Shown here piece after piece: positions 1-12,390 of a stretch of DNA of 64,000 nucleotides. The notes beneath the pieces are model-generated. The model had not been told where the DNA came from. It made no database searches and was given only the letters and a program-made list of their open reading frames with translations. Both the position numbers and the translations under genes were made by a program. The stretch covers positions 55,347,251 to 55,411,250 of the forward strand of contig JAWZYU010000018.1 in assembly GCA_038380435.1 (NCBI GenBank), in the 5' to 3' direction. This DNA is from Ryuthela nishihirai (Eukaryota > Arthropoda > Arachnida > Araneae > Heptathelidae). How positions within the stretch are numbered: the stretch's first letter is position 1; each line of letters begins with the position of its first letter.

Positions 1-135
1 ACTAATGGCCTTCACCACGAGAAGACGAAGTCGGACATTGGGTACTAGACCTGGCCTGTTCTGTGAATCATCACTGGGGATTGGTACATAGTTCTCCTTA
101 CAGTTTATGCCTAGCTACCATTTACAGACCTATTA
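1..135 (+). repeat. Dispersed repeat E, end fragment
   Basis: This segment matches the terminal part of two longer copies at 16374-16975 and 63030-63640. Shared landmarks are 'ccacgagaag', 'gtcggacatt', 'ggattggt' and 'ctagctaccatttacaga'. The copy is cut by the window edge. The family has no recognised protein and its class is unknown. Confidence 0.75.
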
Positions 136-194
136 TTATTATTATATATATATTATAGCATATTATGTTTTTATAAAACAAGAATATTTATTGG

Positions 195-400
195 CAAATA
201 TACCAGTTTCCATAACTCTTTAAATTATTAAAATATATTGTGGAAAATTGAGAATTAGAGTTGATTGTGACATTATTTTATATTGTCTTTTTTTATTTGG
301 CACATATTTTAGAAGTTATAGAGCTTCGAAGTTAGATTACCAGTGACATAATATGGGAATACTCTGATATTTCTGTAGGGCAATGCAGAATTAAAGAATG
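195..400 (+). repeat. Dispersed repeat F, partial copy
   Basis: It starts near 'ccagtttccataactcttt' and contains 'gagcttcgaagttagatt', both shared with copies around 47.1-50.0 kb. No coding capacity is seen. It provides an independent copy that shows the sequences at 47-50 kb are a dispersed family and not just a local duplication. Confidence 0.6.
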
Positions 401-1504
401 TATAAAGTTAGTATACAGATAACAAAATGATATTTAAGATTTCTTATTTCCGCAAGGAAACTTAAGAAGGGAGTTTGTTAAACTTCCCTTGTGCCTTATC
501 AAATGTGTTAATATTCATAAGCACTGGGCGGATTAAACTATTGAGTAAGCCATCGCGGCAATCAATGTGGAAGCCATCGCGGCAAATCAAATGTGTAAGC
601 CATCGCGGCAAATCATCGCGGAATCAATGTGGGACCATTCTTTATGCATAATCATTATCAGGGTTGCCCTGAAAGTCTTTTCCACCATAGTAGTTTACCA
701 TTCTAGCATCTGGAGCAGTGTGCTTTGAGTTCCATTTACATATAACACTTTTCTGTGAAAGAGTAGGAACTCAGATAAATGCTAGTATCACAGTCCCCCC
801 TCTTTGATAAATTCCTGCTGCAGATACATAAACCAAAATATAAAGATAAAAACATTGTCCTTGTCCTGAAATTGAGAACGTTTGCACTTTTCTCTATATC
901 TCTGTTTTAATTAATCATTAGTTAAAATACAAACCGCACATAAGGCAAATATCTCTTACTGATAAAATAAGATTAACGTTAAAAATGGTTTTGTCTCTTG
1001 AAAAATATTATAGATAATGATATATGCAAAATACTTCATTTTTCATGAGTAGAGTCTGTTATCAAATATTATATTTTAAGTTGGGGAAGTACTTATATTA
1101 CAAATTTAAGAAGAATTGTTTCTGTTCAAAACATAATAATTCATGTTATAGTAAAGAGTAATAACAGAAATTTAGTGCAATTTGAAAAATACTGAAATTT
1201 AGGCATTTTTATTGCTTAAACATCTATATATTTTTAGAATGCTAAATGTTTTCTACTGTAACAGTTCATTGGCGACTGTAAAAGAATTATGTTATAATAG
1301 TAAATGTAGTGGCTTAAGATATGTAATTCCAATCGTGGAATTTCTTGGACCAAAGAAATTTTAACTTATTACCTTTATATTATGCCTATATATATATAAT
1401 AAAATGCTAACGGCTGGTACAGCAAGGCAAACTTTGTGTGCCTTGTTAGTTTCTGAGTCAGTGGTCAGCAGTGACTTCGGTCTTTGTAGGACAGGTCCTT
1501 GTAT
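401..1504. other. No gene seen; short tandem repeat at 547-632
   Basis: The stretch is AT-rich and lacks a supportable gene. At 547-632 the block 'aagccatcgcggcaaatc' occurs three times with units of about 24, 26 and 36 bp, more GC-rich than its surroundings. Confidence 0.6.
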
Positions 1505-1575
1505 AAGAAGACCTATAAAAGCTAGGAGTAGCTTCTAGGATTCTTCTCTGTCCTATATGTCGTAAATAAAAAAAA
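1505..1575 (+). promoter_or_regulatory. TATA-containing promoter-like or LTR-like segment
   Basis: A TATAAAA motif near 1515 lies in 'gacctataaaagctaggag' and is followed within about 55 bp by 'gtcgtaaataaaaaaaaa', which contains an AATAAA-type signal. TATA followed closely by a poly(A) signal is the arrangement of an LTR U3-R boundary or a compact transcription unit. No flanking direct repeats or paired LTR were found, so this is tentative. Confidence 0.25.
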
Positions 1576-2646
1576 ACACACCAAAAATGAATCAAATGCC
1601 GATCATTTTAAGTGCATACCGAAGAATTATCTTACAATATTAGCAATTTAGAGGACTTTCTCGCTAATTTACGATCGTTTAAGATCATCGAATTTTTATT
1701 TAATTTTTTGTCTCTATAAATTGATTATATATATGTATTCACTATTACTTGAAAGATAAATTAATACTCACTAGTTTCACCTAGACGAGCTATTGCTCTT
1801 GGGTTACAAATATCACTTCACAAGCAAATATCTGAATACTCTGTTCATCTGCATAAATGTACAAATAGATATGTATTATTTGCTTATGTGCATAAATGTA
1901 CAGATATATAGATAATTTTTGTTCATGTGCAGAAATATACAAATATATATATAAATGTAATAAACTTTGATTTGATAAAAAAGGTTTTTCTGTAATATGA
2001 ATAATTATCCGCTTAAATTCATGTTACTATTTCAACTAACAATTGCAATCGTCCAGTCATCCACACACAGATATTCAGATCACGAAAGAAATGCGCCATC
2101 ATGCTTCATTATGCTTTTCGTAGGCTTTATCTTATTATTATTCCATATGTTTATTAAATTGAAAAATACCGCCAAGTGTTAATTAAATTCTATTCTACAT
2201 TTTCATGGTGATAAATCAAAATAATGAAATTTGACAAGTTTGTTTTGCTTTCGTGTACCTTACCTACATTAATGCGAAATTCTAACATAGGGATCTTGTA
2301 GTCTTATTAATAAAATTTGTAAATAAATATGTAATTATCCTATCTACCACGAAAACGTAACTATTACTCTTGAATATTCATCATTCAATAAACTTTAGGA
2401 TTATAATTAACATATTCCCTAGTCATATTTAATTACTACCGAGACATCTAAATTTAGTTTGTCTTGAGTTTCTCAAAATATTTGAATAGCAATTCCAAAA
2501 CACAACAAAGATTAGTTCGTTAAGTTTTCATTAGGTACTTTTGGCACAATGAAGCTTAATACAGTGCCCGAATCAGAGATTCCATATTATGTCAGCTGAA
2601 AGCAAAATTAGAAACTCAATATCTTGAGGAACAAAATTTTCAAGGG
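1576..2646. other. No feature recognised
   Basis: AT-rich DNA with short simple repeats ('tatata' tracts near 1930-1960). A 61-codon open frame at 1997-2182 has no recognisable domain and no supporting context, so it is not called as a gene. Confidence 0.5.
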
Positions 2647-2832
2647 AAGTGGTTAGCTCGCTTGGCCTGGGTTCTAAGGGATCTGGGTTCGAGCCCCGGA
2701 TAAGGCATGGACGTTTGTGTTTTTTTTCTGCTAAGGTCCTGCCATACTCACAGACCTGACATATAAACTGACAGGCTCCTGTCAGACCTGTGTGGCAAGC
2801 AGCTGCTTGAGGGGGTATTTATTATTTTTTTT
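2647..2832 (+). mobile_element. SINE family 1 copy (tRNA-derived)
   Basis: The head resembles a tRNA: 'agtggttagctcgcttgg' stands where an A box would be and 'ctgggttcgagccccgga' contains a B-box match. The body has the family's conserved 3' domain, 'ctgacaggctcctgtcag' (a short palindrome) and 'aagcagctgcttg' (another palindrome), and ends in 'agggggtatttatt'. Six other copies occur in this window. The clover-leaf is not complete, so this is not a tRNA gene. RNA polymerase III transcription is inferred from the boxes. Confidence 0.85.
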
Positions 2833-5800
2833 ATAAGAATGAGAGCAAATCAAAAATCTAAATGAATGTTTAGGTCTAAAAAAAAGTTAGGTCAAAAATC
2901 TAAATAAAAGTTAGTTGCTACTGATTATGATTCATTTCGAAACTAATCAAAATGCATATCAAAACACAATAAATATTTTTTGTACCAGTCTCTTGTTTAC
3001 TAAGATAATCGTACATTTAGAAGTTTGTCTTATAATTGTTTCAGTTTTTCTGTTTTGACGAAACAATGTAGGAAGCCACTTTTAAATATTTTAGTTTCCA
3101 TAATGCTTCAAATATTGAAATTCGATATTTAATGAACTTCATATGATTATTTAAATTACCTTCAGTGTCATTTCCATGAAAATTATTCCTCAAGATACTG
3201 AGATCCTAATTTTGTTTTCAATGTTATAATATATATATTCTTTAATGATTGTAAAAACCTGTATAAATAGTTTTTAATAGACACTGCCGAAAATACTGAA
3301 CATATTTTAAAGAACTCATAAAATAAATTGTCCTTGAAAAATTATTTTGTTGATAACTCGAAATGTAAATGTTATAAACTGGAACTTGTAAATTAGGCAA
3401 ATGTAATATAGATCTCATAAATTATCTTGATATGTGTATTGCTAACATTTCAAATTTTTTTAAATATTTTAAAGTTCGAGATTGTGTGAAAGTTCACGGA
3501 TTATCTGTTTTAAAAACTTAGAGATTAAGATATATTTAATACAAAAAAATTCATTTTATCCTGGAAATTTATATGGGAATTTATTATAACTTATGGTATA
3601 ACTATCTATGATAAATAAAACTAACAAATATGAAGAAAATTTAAAATCTCCAATTTATTACAGTAAAAATAAAAGTTCTATGAAAAATTTAACTCTTAGA
3701 GACAGATAGTTTACTTGAATATATTATTGTATAGCAACATATATATAATATTCCGAAAAACAATATTATGGTAACTTATTTGAAACGAAAATAGAACATT
3801 GTAGAAGTACAAGACTAGAAAAAAAATATTGCAAATTACTTAAAAACATAAAAACAATTATGGAAGATAATCAGGGAGTATAAAATACCACATAAATGAT
3901 AGTATATTTAAAAGAATATTTTGGATAAAAATGTACAACTGCATTGAGCCATTTGACGATTTTTTGAATTTCATCAACATTTTTTAATAAATCAATGGTT
4001 TAAAAGGAAATACAGCATTTGTTCTTGGTGGCTTGAAGCATTCTTTTTTTGGTTTTTCGTTATCACTACAAGCCTATTTCGCTCTATAGATTTAAATGCA
4101 AGATAGCGTGGTCGCTATTATAATTCGGAAATAAATAACATTACTTTATACTTATTTAAATATTTCTTTCTGAAAGGATACTATTATTACTAAGATTCTC
4201 CTGTGACTATTTCTATGACGTAAAATATGAATTTTACTCAAACCAGACATGCTAAACGGTTTTTTCACTTCAGCTTAAAACACCCAGAATCTGTGCTATT
4301 GGTTAGCCTATTATTATTAAGTCAAATGAGATTACATGGAATACCAGGAATAGGACCTTTTCACACTCACAAAAATTTTCAGCATTTTCGGTGGTTAAAA
4401 CTGCAAAAGAAAATGAAATAATTAACAAAAAGGGCATCTTTTCCCTCCATGGTAATACTTTAGTGAAGAATAATTAGCTGCCCCACAAATTTAAATTTAA
4501 GACATTTTCTATCACATTGCAACTTCGTTTATTTACTTTCTACGGAACGAACCGGAAGCAAATGTCTTTCAAGTGAATCAGTAACTTCGTGTCCCTTGAT
4601 CTGAATCTTGATATATCTCCAGTCCTTTCGTGACTATCTAGTTTTAGTTACACTGAAACAAGGATCAATTAATCTACTTGTCGCATGACACGATTCGAGA
4701 TCACACTGATTGATCACTATAATAGTAATTAATCAGCGATGACAGATCCGCGAAAGACTTTCTAATTTACGACTCTTGTGAAGCTGAACATATCAGTATT
4801 ATTGGAGTTTTAAAGCCATATTTTCTGGTTTTGTTGGAAACCTTTAATGAATTTGCAATGCCTGCAGTGATGAATGTTCTTGAACGAATAGTGAAACAAA
4901 TGATATATCATTTTAATTCTACCATTGTTTTTCAAGATCATATATATATAAAACTCGCACAAAGTTTTATTTCTAACATATATAGTATATAAACTTGTAC
5001 AAGGTTTCAGTTTGTGTTTCTTTTCAAGAAATATTATTCAGAGTTTAACGATAAAAATAACTACTAATAGAGAAGTAATATTGGCATAGCTTTACTATTC
5101 TGCTTTAATTAACTAAAGTCCCTGAGGAAAGAGGAATAGAGAAATAATAGCAATATTTGTAAAGATGATAAGGAAAATATTTAAAAATAAACTGCTAGTG
5201 TTCTTTCCGTTGTATACAAAACTTTTCCAAAGATAATTATAACAGACTTAGCAACCACAAGAATTATCATAAAAATGTGAACAGGCTTTTCTTTAGACTG
5301 CAATATAATACTGTTGATTGCATACATGTTTAAATCCGATTATCAAAAAACTCATTATTTTCGTTAATTGTGAAACAAATGTGTATATTCTGAAAAGAAG
5401 CTTAAAACATCACAATTCGTTTGGCGTTTGTAGATTGTGAAGAAACGATTGATAGAATAAACGCAAAATAGATTTTAGGATGTCTAAAATGAAAGGAAAC
5501 TTAATATTCAAAATTCTCAAATCAATTTTTAATAAATAAAGTAACCTATCAAAGCATATTAGGAAGCGCTCACAAAATGAGAAAAAAATATATTATTAAA
5601 ATAGAACATTTGATAAGAATGAAAAAAAAAACTATCTTCCGATATGTGTTCAAAAATTAAAAAAAAAAGAGTTATGGCAATAATGAGAAATAATTATTTC
5701 CCCTTTACTCATTTTGATTAAATTTCAAAGTAACACAGGTCACAGGTCACCGTAATTGTAATTTCTTTTTCATAAAAAAAAAACTCGAGATATTGTTTTT

Positions 5801-6489
5801 ACTTTGTTGTCTGTCCGTCTGTAGACATCGCCTGTTTTGTATTTAAAGATTAAATAAAAGTTAATTTTGTGTTAATAAGTTTTGATGAACTAATACGATT
5901 CGTACGTTCTGAATCTCATCCAATAGCTATAATTGCACCCTCTAACGGTGGAAATATTTGAAAAGGGAAAGCTTTTAATCAGATATTGCTAGCGATACAT
6001 AATATGCCAGAAAGTTTCAATTTTGATGTTAGAATGAAATGGTTATGAGGTTGGCGTTGACAACAATAAGTTACGTCCTTACACCCAGGAGGGTGATAAA
6101 CACAACTGTTTTATTTTAACATATATTTCGAAAATTCTTCTTTATTGGAATAGGTACTAATGAAATATTACAATTCCATTTTTCTTCAAATCTTAGGTAG
6201 TTTTAATTTGCATCATTAGAGGGATACTAAGTGTGCAAAAGACGAAAGATTTAACGAATATTGCAAGTGATTTATTTATGGTAAACCTTTGAAATTTCGG
6301 TTATAGAGTGTCAAGAGAATTCCACTGACAGCAAACACTCTTTTCCCCAAAAGGGTGTGAGAAAAGTTTTCATTTTAAGGAATAAGAGAGAACTATTTTT
6401 TATGTTTTATAAGGGCTAATAAAATACTGTTGTTTGTATTTTCGCACTCATCCATTAGTTCGAATAATACTTTTATTCGTCGGTAAATT
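2833..6489. other. AT-rich region without a recognisable gene
   Basis: About 3.6 kb of AT-rich DNA. The 64-codon open frame at 4227-4421 has no identifiable domain. A weak dispersed-repeat resemblance occurs around 6230-6480 ('catccattagttcgaat' shared with 61.8 kb). Nothing else can be supported. Confidence 0.5.
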
Positions 6490-6570
6490 AAAATCTTCGT
6501 TCTCTTTGAAAACACCACGTTTTCAAAGAGAATGAAGATTTTGTTGATGATGGTAACCTCTACCATCATC
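6490..6570. repeat. Two adjacent hairpins
   Basis: Arms 6490-6513 and 6519-6542 pair over 24 bp with one mismatch around the 5-base loop 'accac'. Three bases later 'gatgatggta' (6546-6555) pairs perfectly with 'taccatcatc' (6561-6570) around 'acctc'. Both are visible directly in the sequence. Their role is unknown; they could be relics of a fold-back element. Confidence 0.8.
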
Positions 6571-7269
6571 ACTCGCAAGAGGCGATATATGATTTAGCTT
6601 TTCTATTCCTAACAGAAACTTGTTTAACAATCCACTTTTTAAGTTATATGAAAAAAAAACTCGAGATATTTTTTTTCCTTTGTTCTCTGTCCTTTTTTTC
6701 CTTTGTTCTCTCCGTAGTTTACCTGGTAGAGAAAATGTCACGTAACCAGGTGGTCCCATGTTCGAGTACAGAAGACAGAGCGGCGGGTTTTACACACTTT
6801 CTCATTCTCATAAAATTGAGTTATTGATGCCGTTTCATGAAGTCAATATGTGTAACAGTGGTAAAACGGGTTCAGGCGCTTCAAATATGCAAATGAACTG
6901 TTAATACAAAAGGCGTTCTCTACTGGCCTGAGCGTTATTTATGGATTATCCCCGAATCGCATAATGGAGATTTCAACTTCGCTAAAATTTTCTAGAATAC
7001 CATGGTACACGTACCATTAGTGTTATACCTTCACAAGTGGTACTCGAATTAAGTCCTAGCATTCAGTCACACGTGGCTTTATACAATAAGATAAACGATT
7101 ATGAGCACGATAAAATGGGAGAAAATAAATCACTTTCCATACTACTTATTTTATTCATACATCTTATTTTAAAATGAATTTTTAAAAATGATGTTTTGTA
7201 AGTTCATATTTACCTAGTACTACTAAAACAAAATTATATATATTTTGGTGGTATACAAAAAAAGAGTGT

Positions 7270-8250
7270 TAACCGCTGGTTCAGATGGTTTGTTTAAGGT
7301 TATTTGTCATTTAAAGCAAGGAGCTAGCCAGTCTCAGGCCAATGTAACCAGATAACTGAGAGTTTTGAATGGTGATCTCCAAGCTGTGGAGACAATTTCA
7401 GGATGCATATGATATTACTAGATGATTAGTATAAGGTGGTAGAAGAGCCAAAATCTCGAGATGGCCGATATCTAGCTTTAATGGAGAGCATAATAAGCTA
7501 GCAGCTCTACAATCCAGAGATCGTCAGACAACAGTCGAGAAGAAGGTGAATTTCAAGTTGGGAAGTTTGCAGAAGTCTTCAGATGTGTGGAGGATGATAT
7601 GCAAAGCGATCAGTAGGTGTTCTCATAAATCTGTCCTTGAGAACACTCTTAAATTGACCTCAGCAACATCTGGATAATATCCAGGAACAGTGAACGAGTA
7701 TTCTCTTCACACATAAGAAACTATTCAGGATACGGACTAAATCTCGATTAACATTCATTTGGAGAGAACATTGGACACGATATGATCTCTGCAACATCAG
7801 GAAACCGACCAATATGGAGTTGGTGGTTTGATAATATGGTCGGGCATCAACATCGGTAACTGCACAGATCGACATGTATTTGATCCTTGACCATCCAAAG
7901 GTAATGGAATGACATCCTCGAAACCTATGTTCACACATTTTCAGATGCAGTGAGCTCCGAGTAAATTTTAATGGAGATAATTTCAGTTTACATAGTGCTC
8001 ACCTGTTGAACGAAATGTCTTGAACGTGAAATATTTAATACATGGAGTGACCTGTAAGATCCCTGACATAAATCTTATTTAGCAGGTCTGATATTTCTTG
8101 GGGAGAAATATTGTTTGTCTCAAAAGTTCTCCGAGAATCCTCCATGATTATAGGACTGCCCTTTTGTACCAATCGACTTTGTTATCGTCAGAATTGATTC
8201 GATACTATGAGTTCTGCATAGCTTTGAGGAATCACAATCCTTATGAAAGT
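7270..8250 (+). pseudogene. Decayed Tc1-like transposase
   Basis: Tc1-family transposases cut and paste DNA using a DD34E catalytic core. Here only fragments remain, in several frames. 'ISKLWRQFQDAY' near 7375 fits the N-terminal helix-turn-helix region (family form 'VSRLWRRYQE'). 'GVGGLIIWSGI' near 7820 fits the family's 'GGGSVMVWGGI'. 'KIPDINLI' near 8060 fits 'RSPDLNPIEHVW' around the third catalytic residue. The C-terminal 'LGRNI...LKSSPRIL' from 8098 fits the usual tail. Stops and frameshifts are frequent, so it cannot encode an active enzyme. No clear terminal inverted repeats were found. Family assignment is by motif order only. Confidence 0.6.
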
Positions 8251-8440
8251 GAGTTTTCATTCCCTTTTTGGACCTGCTTTTATGCCTTCATGTAAGGATG
8301 ATAATTAATCATACAACTGTTTTGCATACAATCTGTACTCTTATACATATTTAAAATCATATTACAACTTATATAAAATTTCTAAAATCAATAGAGATTC
8401 TTTGAAAAATCGACATTTTTGTGTTTGTAACGTACTTTTG

Positions 8441-8692
8441 CTGTTGAATGTAAAATCTTCTTCCGAGCCCTAAAGTACTTGTGATCGGTCGTAAAATACT
8501 TTATTAATAATAATAGTGTCGTAAAAATAGCAATAATGTATTTATTAAAGAATAGTGTCGTAAAATAATAATAATGTCTTTATTAATAATAATATTGTCG
8601 TAAATACTTTATTAAAATGTTATTATTTTGTTGTTGAATGTAAAATCTTCTTCCGAGCCCTAAAGTATTTGTGATCTGTCGTAAAATACTTT
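8441..8692 (+). repeat. Block duplicated with a 190-bp period
   Basis: 'gttgaatgtaaaatcttctt' occurs at 8443 and 8633, followed both times by 'ccgagccctaaagta' and 'gtcgtaaaatacttt'. The intervening DNA is AT-rich and carries several further 'gtcgtaaaa' and 'aataataat' motifs. This looks like a tandem duplication of about 60 bp around a microsatellite-like spacer. Confidence 0.75.
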
Positions 8693-9311
8693 GTGTTTAG
8701 TAAACATGTCAGTTCAGATGCAAAATATTACACGGCAGATTAAACTGTTTGTTTTATATTATACACAAGAAAAAATAATGAAATATTTCTTTATGATTTG
8801 ATAAAGAGTAAAGAGAACGTGTCATTTTTTTTCCTTTAAAATACTTTAACTTAGATACCATATTTCTCCAACACATTGTTCAGACGAAGACTGAAAACAC
8901 GGAATGAATTACACGTTTAAAAGAAAAAGAAATATTTTCGCACAATCAGCAATATTATATTTATACATCAGATATTCAGTTATTTTTACTTACTGTCTTC
9001 TTTAGTTGAATACAATACATTAGCATTCATCTACATACAGTATGGCCTAACAATTAGGGCCAAAGATCCGTTTCAGCAAGATGGGCAGGATTAGTTTATC
9101 ACTGAGTGCCACTTTCTGTTTTTTGCATACAGCGAGTCAACTGGAACAGGTCATAAGGACCTCAAAAACTAGGAACTAGGTAGGGGAAGGAAGGCAGATG
9201 GAAGCCGCTCGTCCATACCATCCATCGTATTATAAACGTTCAAAGGTTATGGCTCTCTTTCACTGGAAATCATGGCTTAACGTCCATCTATCAGGCGTCA
9301 GTTAGGTGGGA

Positions 9312-9535
9312 GTTGTCTCATTCGGTAGCGCGCCAAGTTCGTAATCTTCAGTTCTTAGATGCGAGTCTCATCTGTACAAGATTTGAGATTTATCTCCGCG
9401 AAATCCCCACCCTCCTCTCAATCAGTAGAAGACACAGTATCTTCTCTGAACCCTCGAGGTCTCTGTGACCTGGTCATTTAATGTATTATGTGCAGAAAAA
9501 AGTACCGCTCAGAAGTAAAACAACTCAACAACCAT
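9312..9535 (+). mobile_element. SINE family 2 copy, internally deleted
   Basis: Head 'tctcattcggtagcgcgcca' and 'gatgcgagtctcatc' resemble tRNA A and B boxes. The tail 'gtaccgctcagaagtaaaac' matches other family 2 copies. The central part present in the full copies at 25.0 and 42.8 kb is shortened here. Confidence 0.75.
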
Positions 9536-9865
9536 TTAAAGATCACCAATGTCTCCTTTCGTAACGAGGATTTGAGGTAGAAAATCTCGCCGCAACACAT
9601 TGAGGACTAGAATGTGGCAACATCACATGGTGAATGAACTCTCGCAACTAATAAAAAGGGTTAAAGTGATATCGGGATGTAACCATCTACCATTTTCTTA
9701 ATGAAATATTTCCTTGCACAGAATTAGAAAACGTATCCCTCACAGACATCAGATTCAATACCCCCGGATTTAATAATAATAATAATTTATTTCATGCAGG
9801 GGGCTACAGTAAAGCCAAAGTACAGGTAATTTTGAATATTAATTTAAACGTTCAAGTGGCTTGAA

Positions 9866-10080
9866 GCTGTCCCGTGGCCAAGTGGTTAGCGCGCTTGGTT
9901 ACTGATCTACGGGACCTGGGTTCGAGCCCCGGGTAAGGCATGGATGTTTGTGTTGTTTTTCTGCTGAGGTCCTGCCATCCTCTCAGACCTTCTACTCTGG
10001 CATATAAACTGACAGGCTCCTGTCAGACCTCTGTGGCAAGCAGCTGCTTGAGGGGGTATTTATTTATTATTTTTATTATA
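9866..10080 (+). mobile_element. SINE family 1 copy with target-site duplication
   Basis: This is the best-preserved copy: head 'gtcccgtggccaagtggtta', B box in 'gggttcgagccccgggt', conserved 3' domain, and tail 'gggggtatttatttatt'. It is bounded by a 15-bp perfect direct repeat TTCAAGTGGCTTGAA at 9851-9865 and 10081-10095. That is the expected footprint of insertion by a LINE-encoded endonuclease and reverse transcriptase. Confidence 0.92.
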
Positions 10081-10095
10081 TTCAAGTGGCTTGAA

Positions 10096-12237
10096 CGTTT
10101 TTTCATTTCAATTCGATAATAGATAAGAAAACACTCTTCATAGATTCTCTTCCTGGATAGATAGAAAAACGGATACCTTAATGTGGAAGTAATAATCCCA
10201 CAAATATGTATCATCTCCTTATTGCATTTTAGAATTGTCTCGATATTCTGCGTGCTAAAACAAGTGCTCAAAATTAATGTTACTTTAGGTTGGTAGTTAA
10301 TCTACTCTGAATGAAACCACAAGTCAATAACGTCATCAGTTTTAAAGGAATTAATTTTAAAATTTTGATTAATCTATTTTGACGCTCCATAATCCCACTA
10401 GAATTGGCGTTATTAAATGTCAGTCAAAATCCAGCCCAAAATTATGATTTTGAAAGGCCTGTATTCAAATTAAAAGAGAATAGGATGGGCATAACTTAAA
10501 GAGCATACATTAAATTTATTGAATATATGCGTGTCAGATTGATGAATAAATTTACCATTAAATAATTCACCTTTAGCTAAATGAGGAGTGTAGGCAAAAC
10601 ATTTGAAAATTTGCGAAGTAAAAATGCTTTTCTGAATTTCAAAACTTGTACTGGTAATCGTCTAAATCAGTACTTTTTACTAAATACCAGGAAATATTAA
10701 GAAAAAAAAGTGAGGGGGGGGGGCTAGAAGAGACGCAAAATCTAGTCGGAAAAGGTAAAAGGAACTGGATTTCATTTGCAGTGTAAAATTTTCCCCTTAG
10801 CTTCAGAGGTTTTTAAAAAATCTTAAAAAATGCATGAAATATGCACAAGTTCAATCATTTTTGGCCAACATTATCCTATCATTCTCAATGGGGTAGGCAT
10901 AGCATCCTGCTCCATCCCCTCCTGTTACGAACTATCTATTTCTAATGTTTTATGATTATTAGGTAAAGATAATTATCACACAGACTCTATTCACGGAAAT
11001 TGAAAACTCCTTGAATTATCATTTATATCTGTCCCATAGAAATTAATTACTGTACATACATAAATCAATATTTAAAAATATATTTCAACTATACGGAATT
11101 TTTTATGTACGGAAGAAATTTTGCAAAATACACTTTAAAGGAACTACAGCACACATCATAAGTGACAGAAAAACTTGCAAATTTTGTGACTTATCAGATT
11201 CTCGCGCGAATAAATGAAGGAATTATTTATTTAAGTCAACGTCAGCATTATACAAGCACACAATTCAATTTTATTACAAAAATTAGTAAAAACAATTATA
11301 AATATACATATAATTCTCATATCCAATAATAAATATCTACAACAACAAATAAAAATATAACAATAAATTGTGCCTTGATGAGCGTTATTGAAGTTGTTCT
11401 TTTGTTGAACTAAACAAATTGTAAATCACAAAAATATGCAAGAAGAAAACAAAATGCATTTAGTTTCACTTTCCTTAATGAGTAGAAAATATTATAGGAC
11501 ACAAATAACTAATTCAAATCAGCTTTTTTTTTCCGTAGTAAAAGTAAAAATTACGAAGTAAGGTAAAATAAATATTAGGCTCTCTAACAATATTTCTAAA
11601 GATACCGTTCTCACTTTTTAATTAACATAAATTTAATTGTTTGCGAAAAAGCCTGTCATGATTTATTATTCTACTTATTCTGATAAGGCAACCTCTGTAT
11701 AAGTAAACCTCGCTGAGGAATAAATATAATGCTTTTACACAATATAACGTTTTGTGAGTAAATATCTCAACCAAGATACTTTTTATTTGATGAACACGTA
11801 AGTTTTCCGGGTAATTTGTAACTATGAGATTTGGCATTCTTTGCTAAATGTATATCTACAAAAACTTTCATACCTCTTCATTTTCAACATATATCTAATA
11901 ACGTTAATTTGTGCATATATGAAGAGATTTAAAAGTGGTAAAATAAGCTTCTTCCTAATATAATAACTCATATAGTAGAATGATTTAATCAAAGAGTATA
12001 TTATTTTCTGCAGGGATAAATTAGCAAAATTTTGAATGTAATAAATGTTTGGAATGGTAAAATTTGGTTTTTAAATTACGTCATTTACCTGAAGTTTACA
12101 TATCAATTTTCTACCTATATATACGCCTAAATATTTCTAAATTTCTACTCTCGTTATCGATTTACTTATTTATTTATCAGATTTACAGTTTTCACCATTA
12201 TAATTTTCAGAGTAAATCGTAATTTTTAATAGTAGGT
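10096..12237. other. AT-rich region without a recognisable gene
   Basis: Short open frames (10023-10271 minus and 11622-11837 minus) show no recognisable domain, and the first overlaps a SINE. A G-run lies near 10716. No other feature is supportable. Confidence 0.5.
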
Positions 12238-12239
12238 AC

Positions 12240-12390
12240 AGTCGCTCAAAGAAGTATCCGAACACTATGGTTGATTACAGAATTCAGAAAAAATATCTGG
12301 CAACGATTTTTTTAGAAATTAGCCATCTAGCAACCTTCGTGTCACGTGATACGAAGGTTGCCAGATCACTACGAATGGGGAATGATCACT
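12240..12390 (+). mobile_element. Palindromic MITE, truncated copy
   Basis: The left terminus 'cagtcgctcaaagaagtatc' and the left arm match the complete copy at 56561-56775. The central palindrome 'accttcgtgtcacgtgatac' is present, but the copy stops after 'ttgccagatcact' and lacks the right arm. Its open frame into flanking DNA is therefore fortuitous. Confidence 0.8.

Noticed and set aside
4227..4421. 64-codon open frame
   Set aside because: No domain, no conserved context, and the length is expected by chance in a window of this size.
9870..9945. tRNA gene
   Set aside because: A- and B-box-like sequences are present, but the clover-leaf is incomplete and the segment continues into the SINE 3' domain shared by seven copies.
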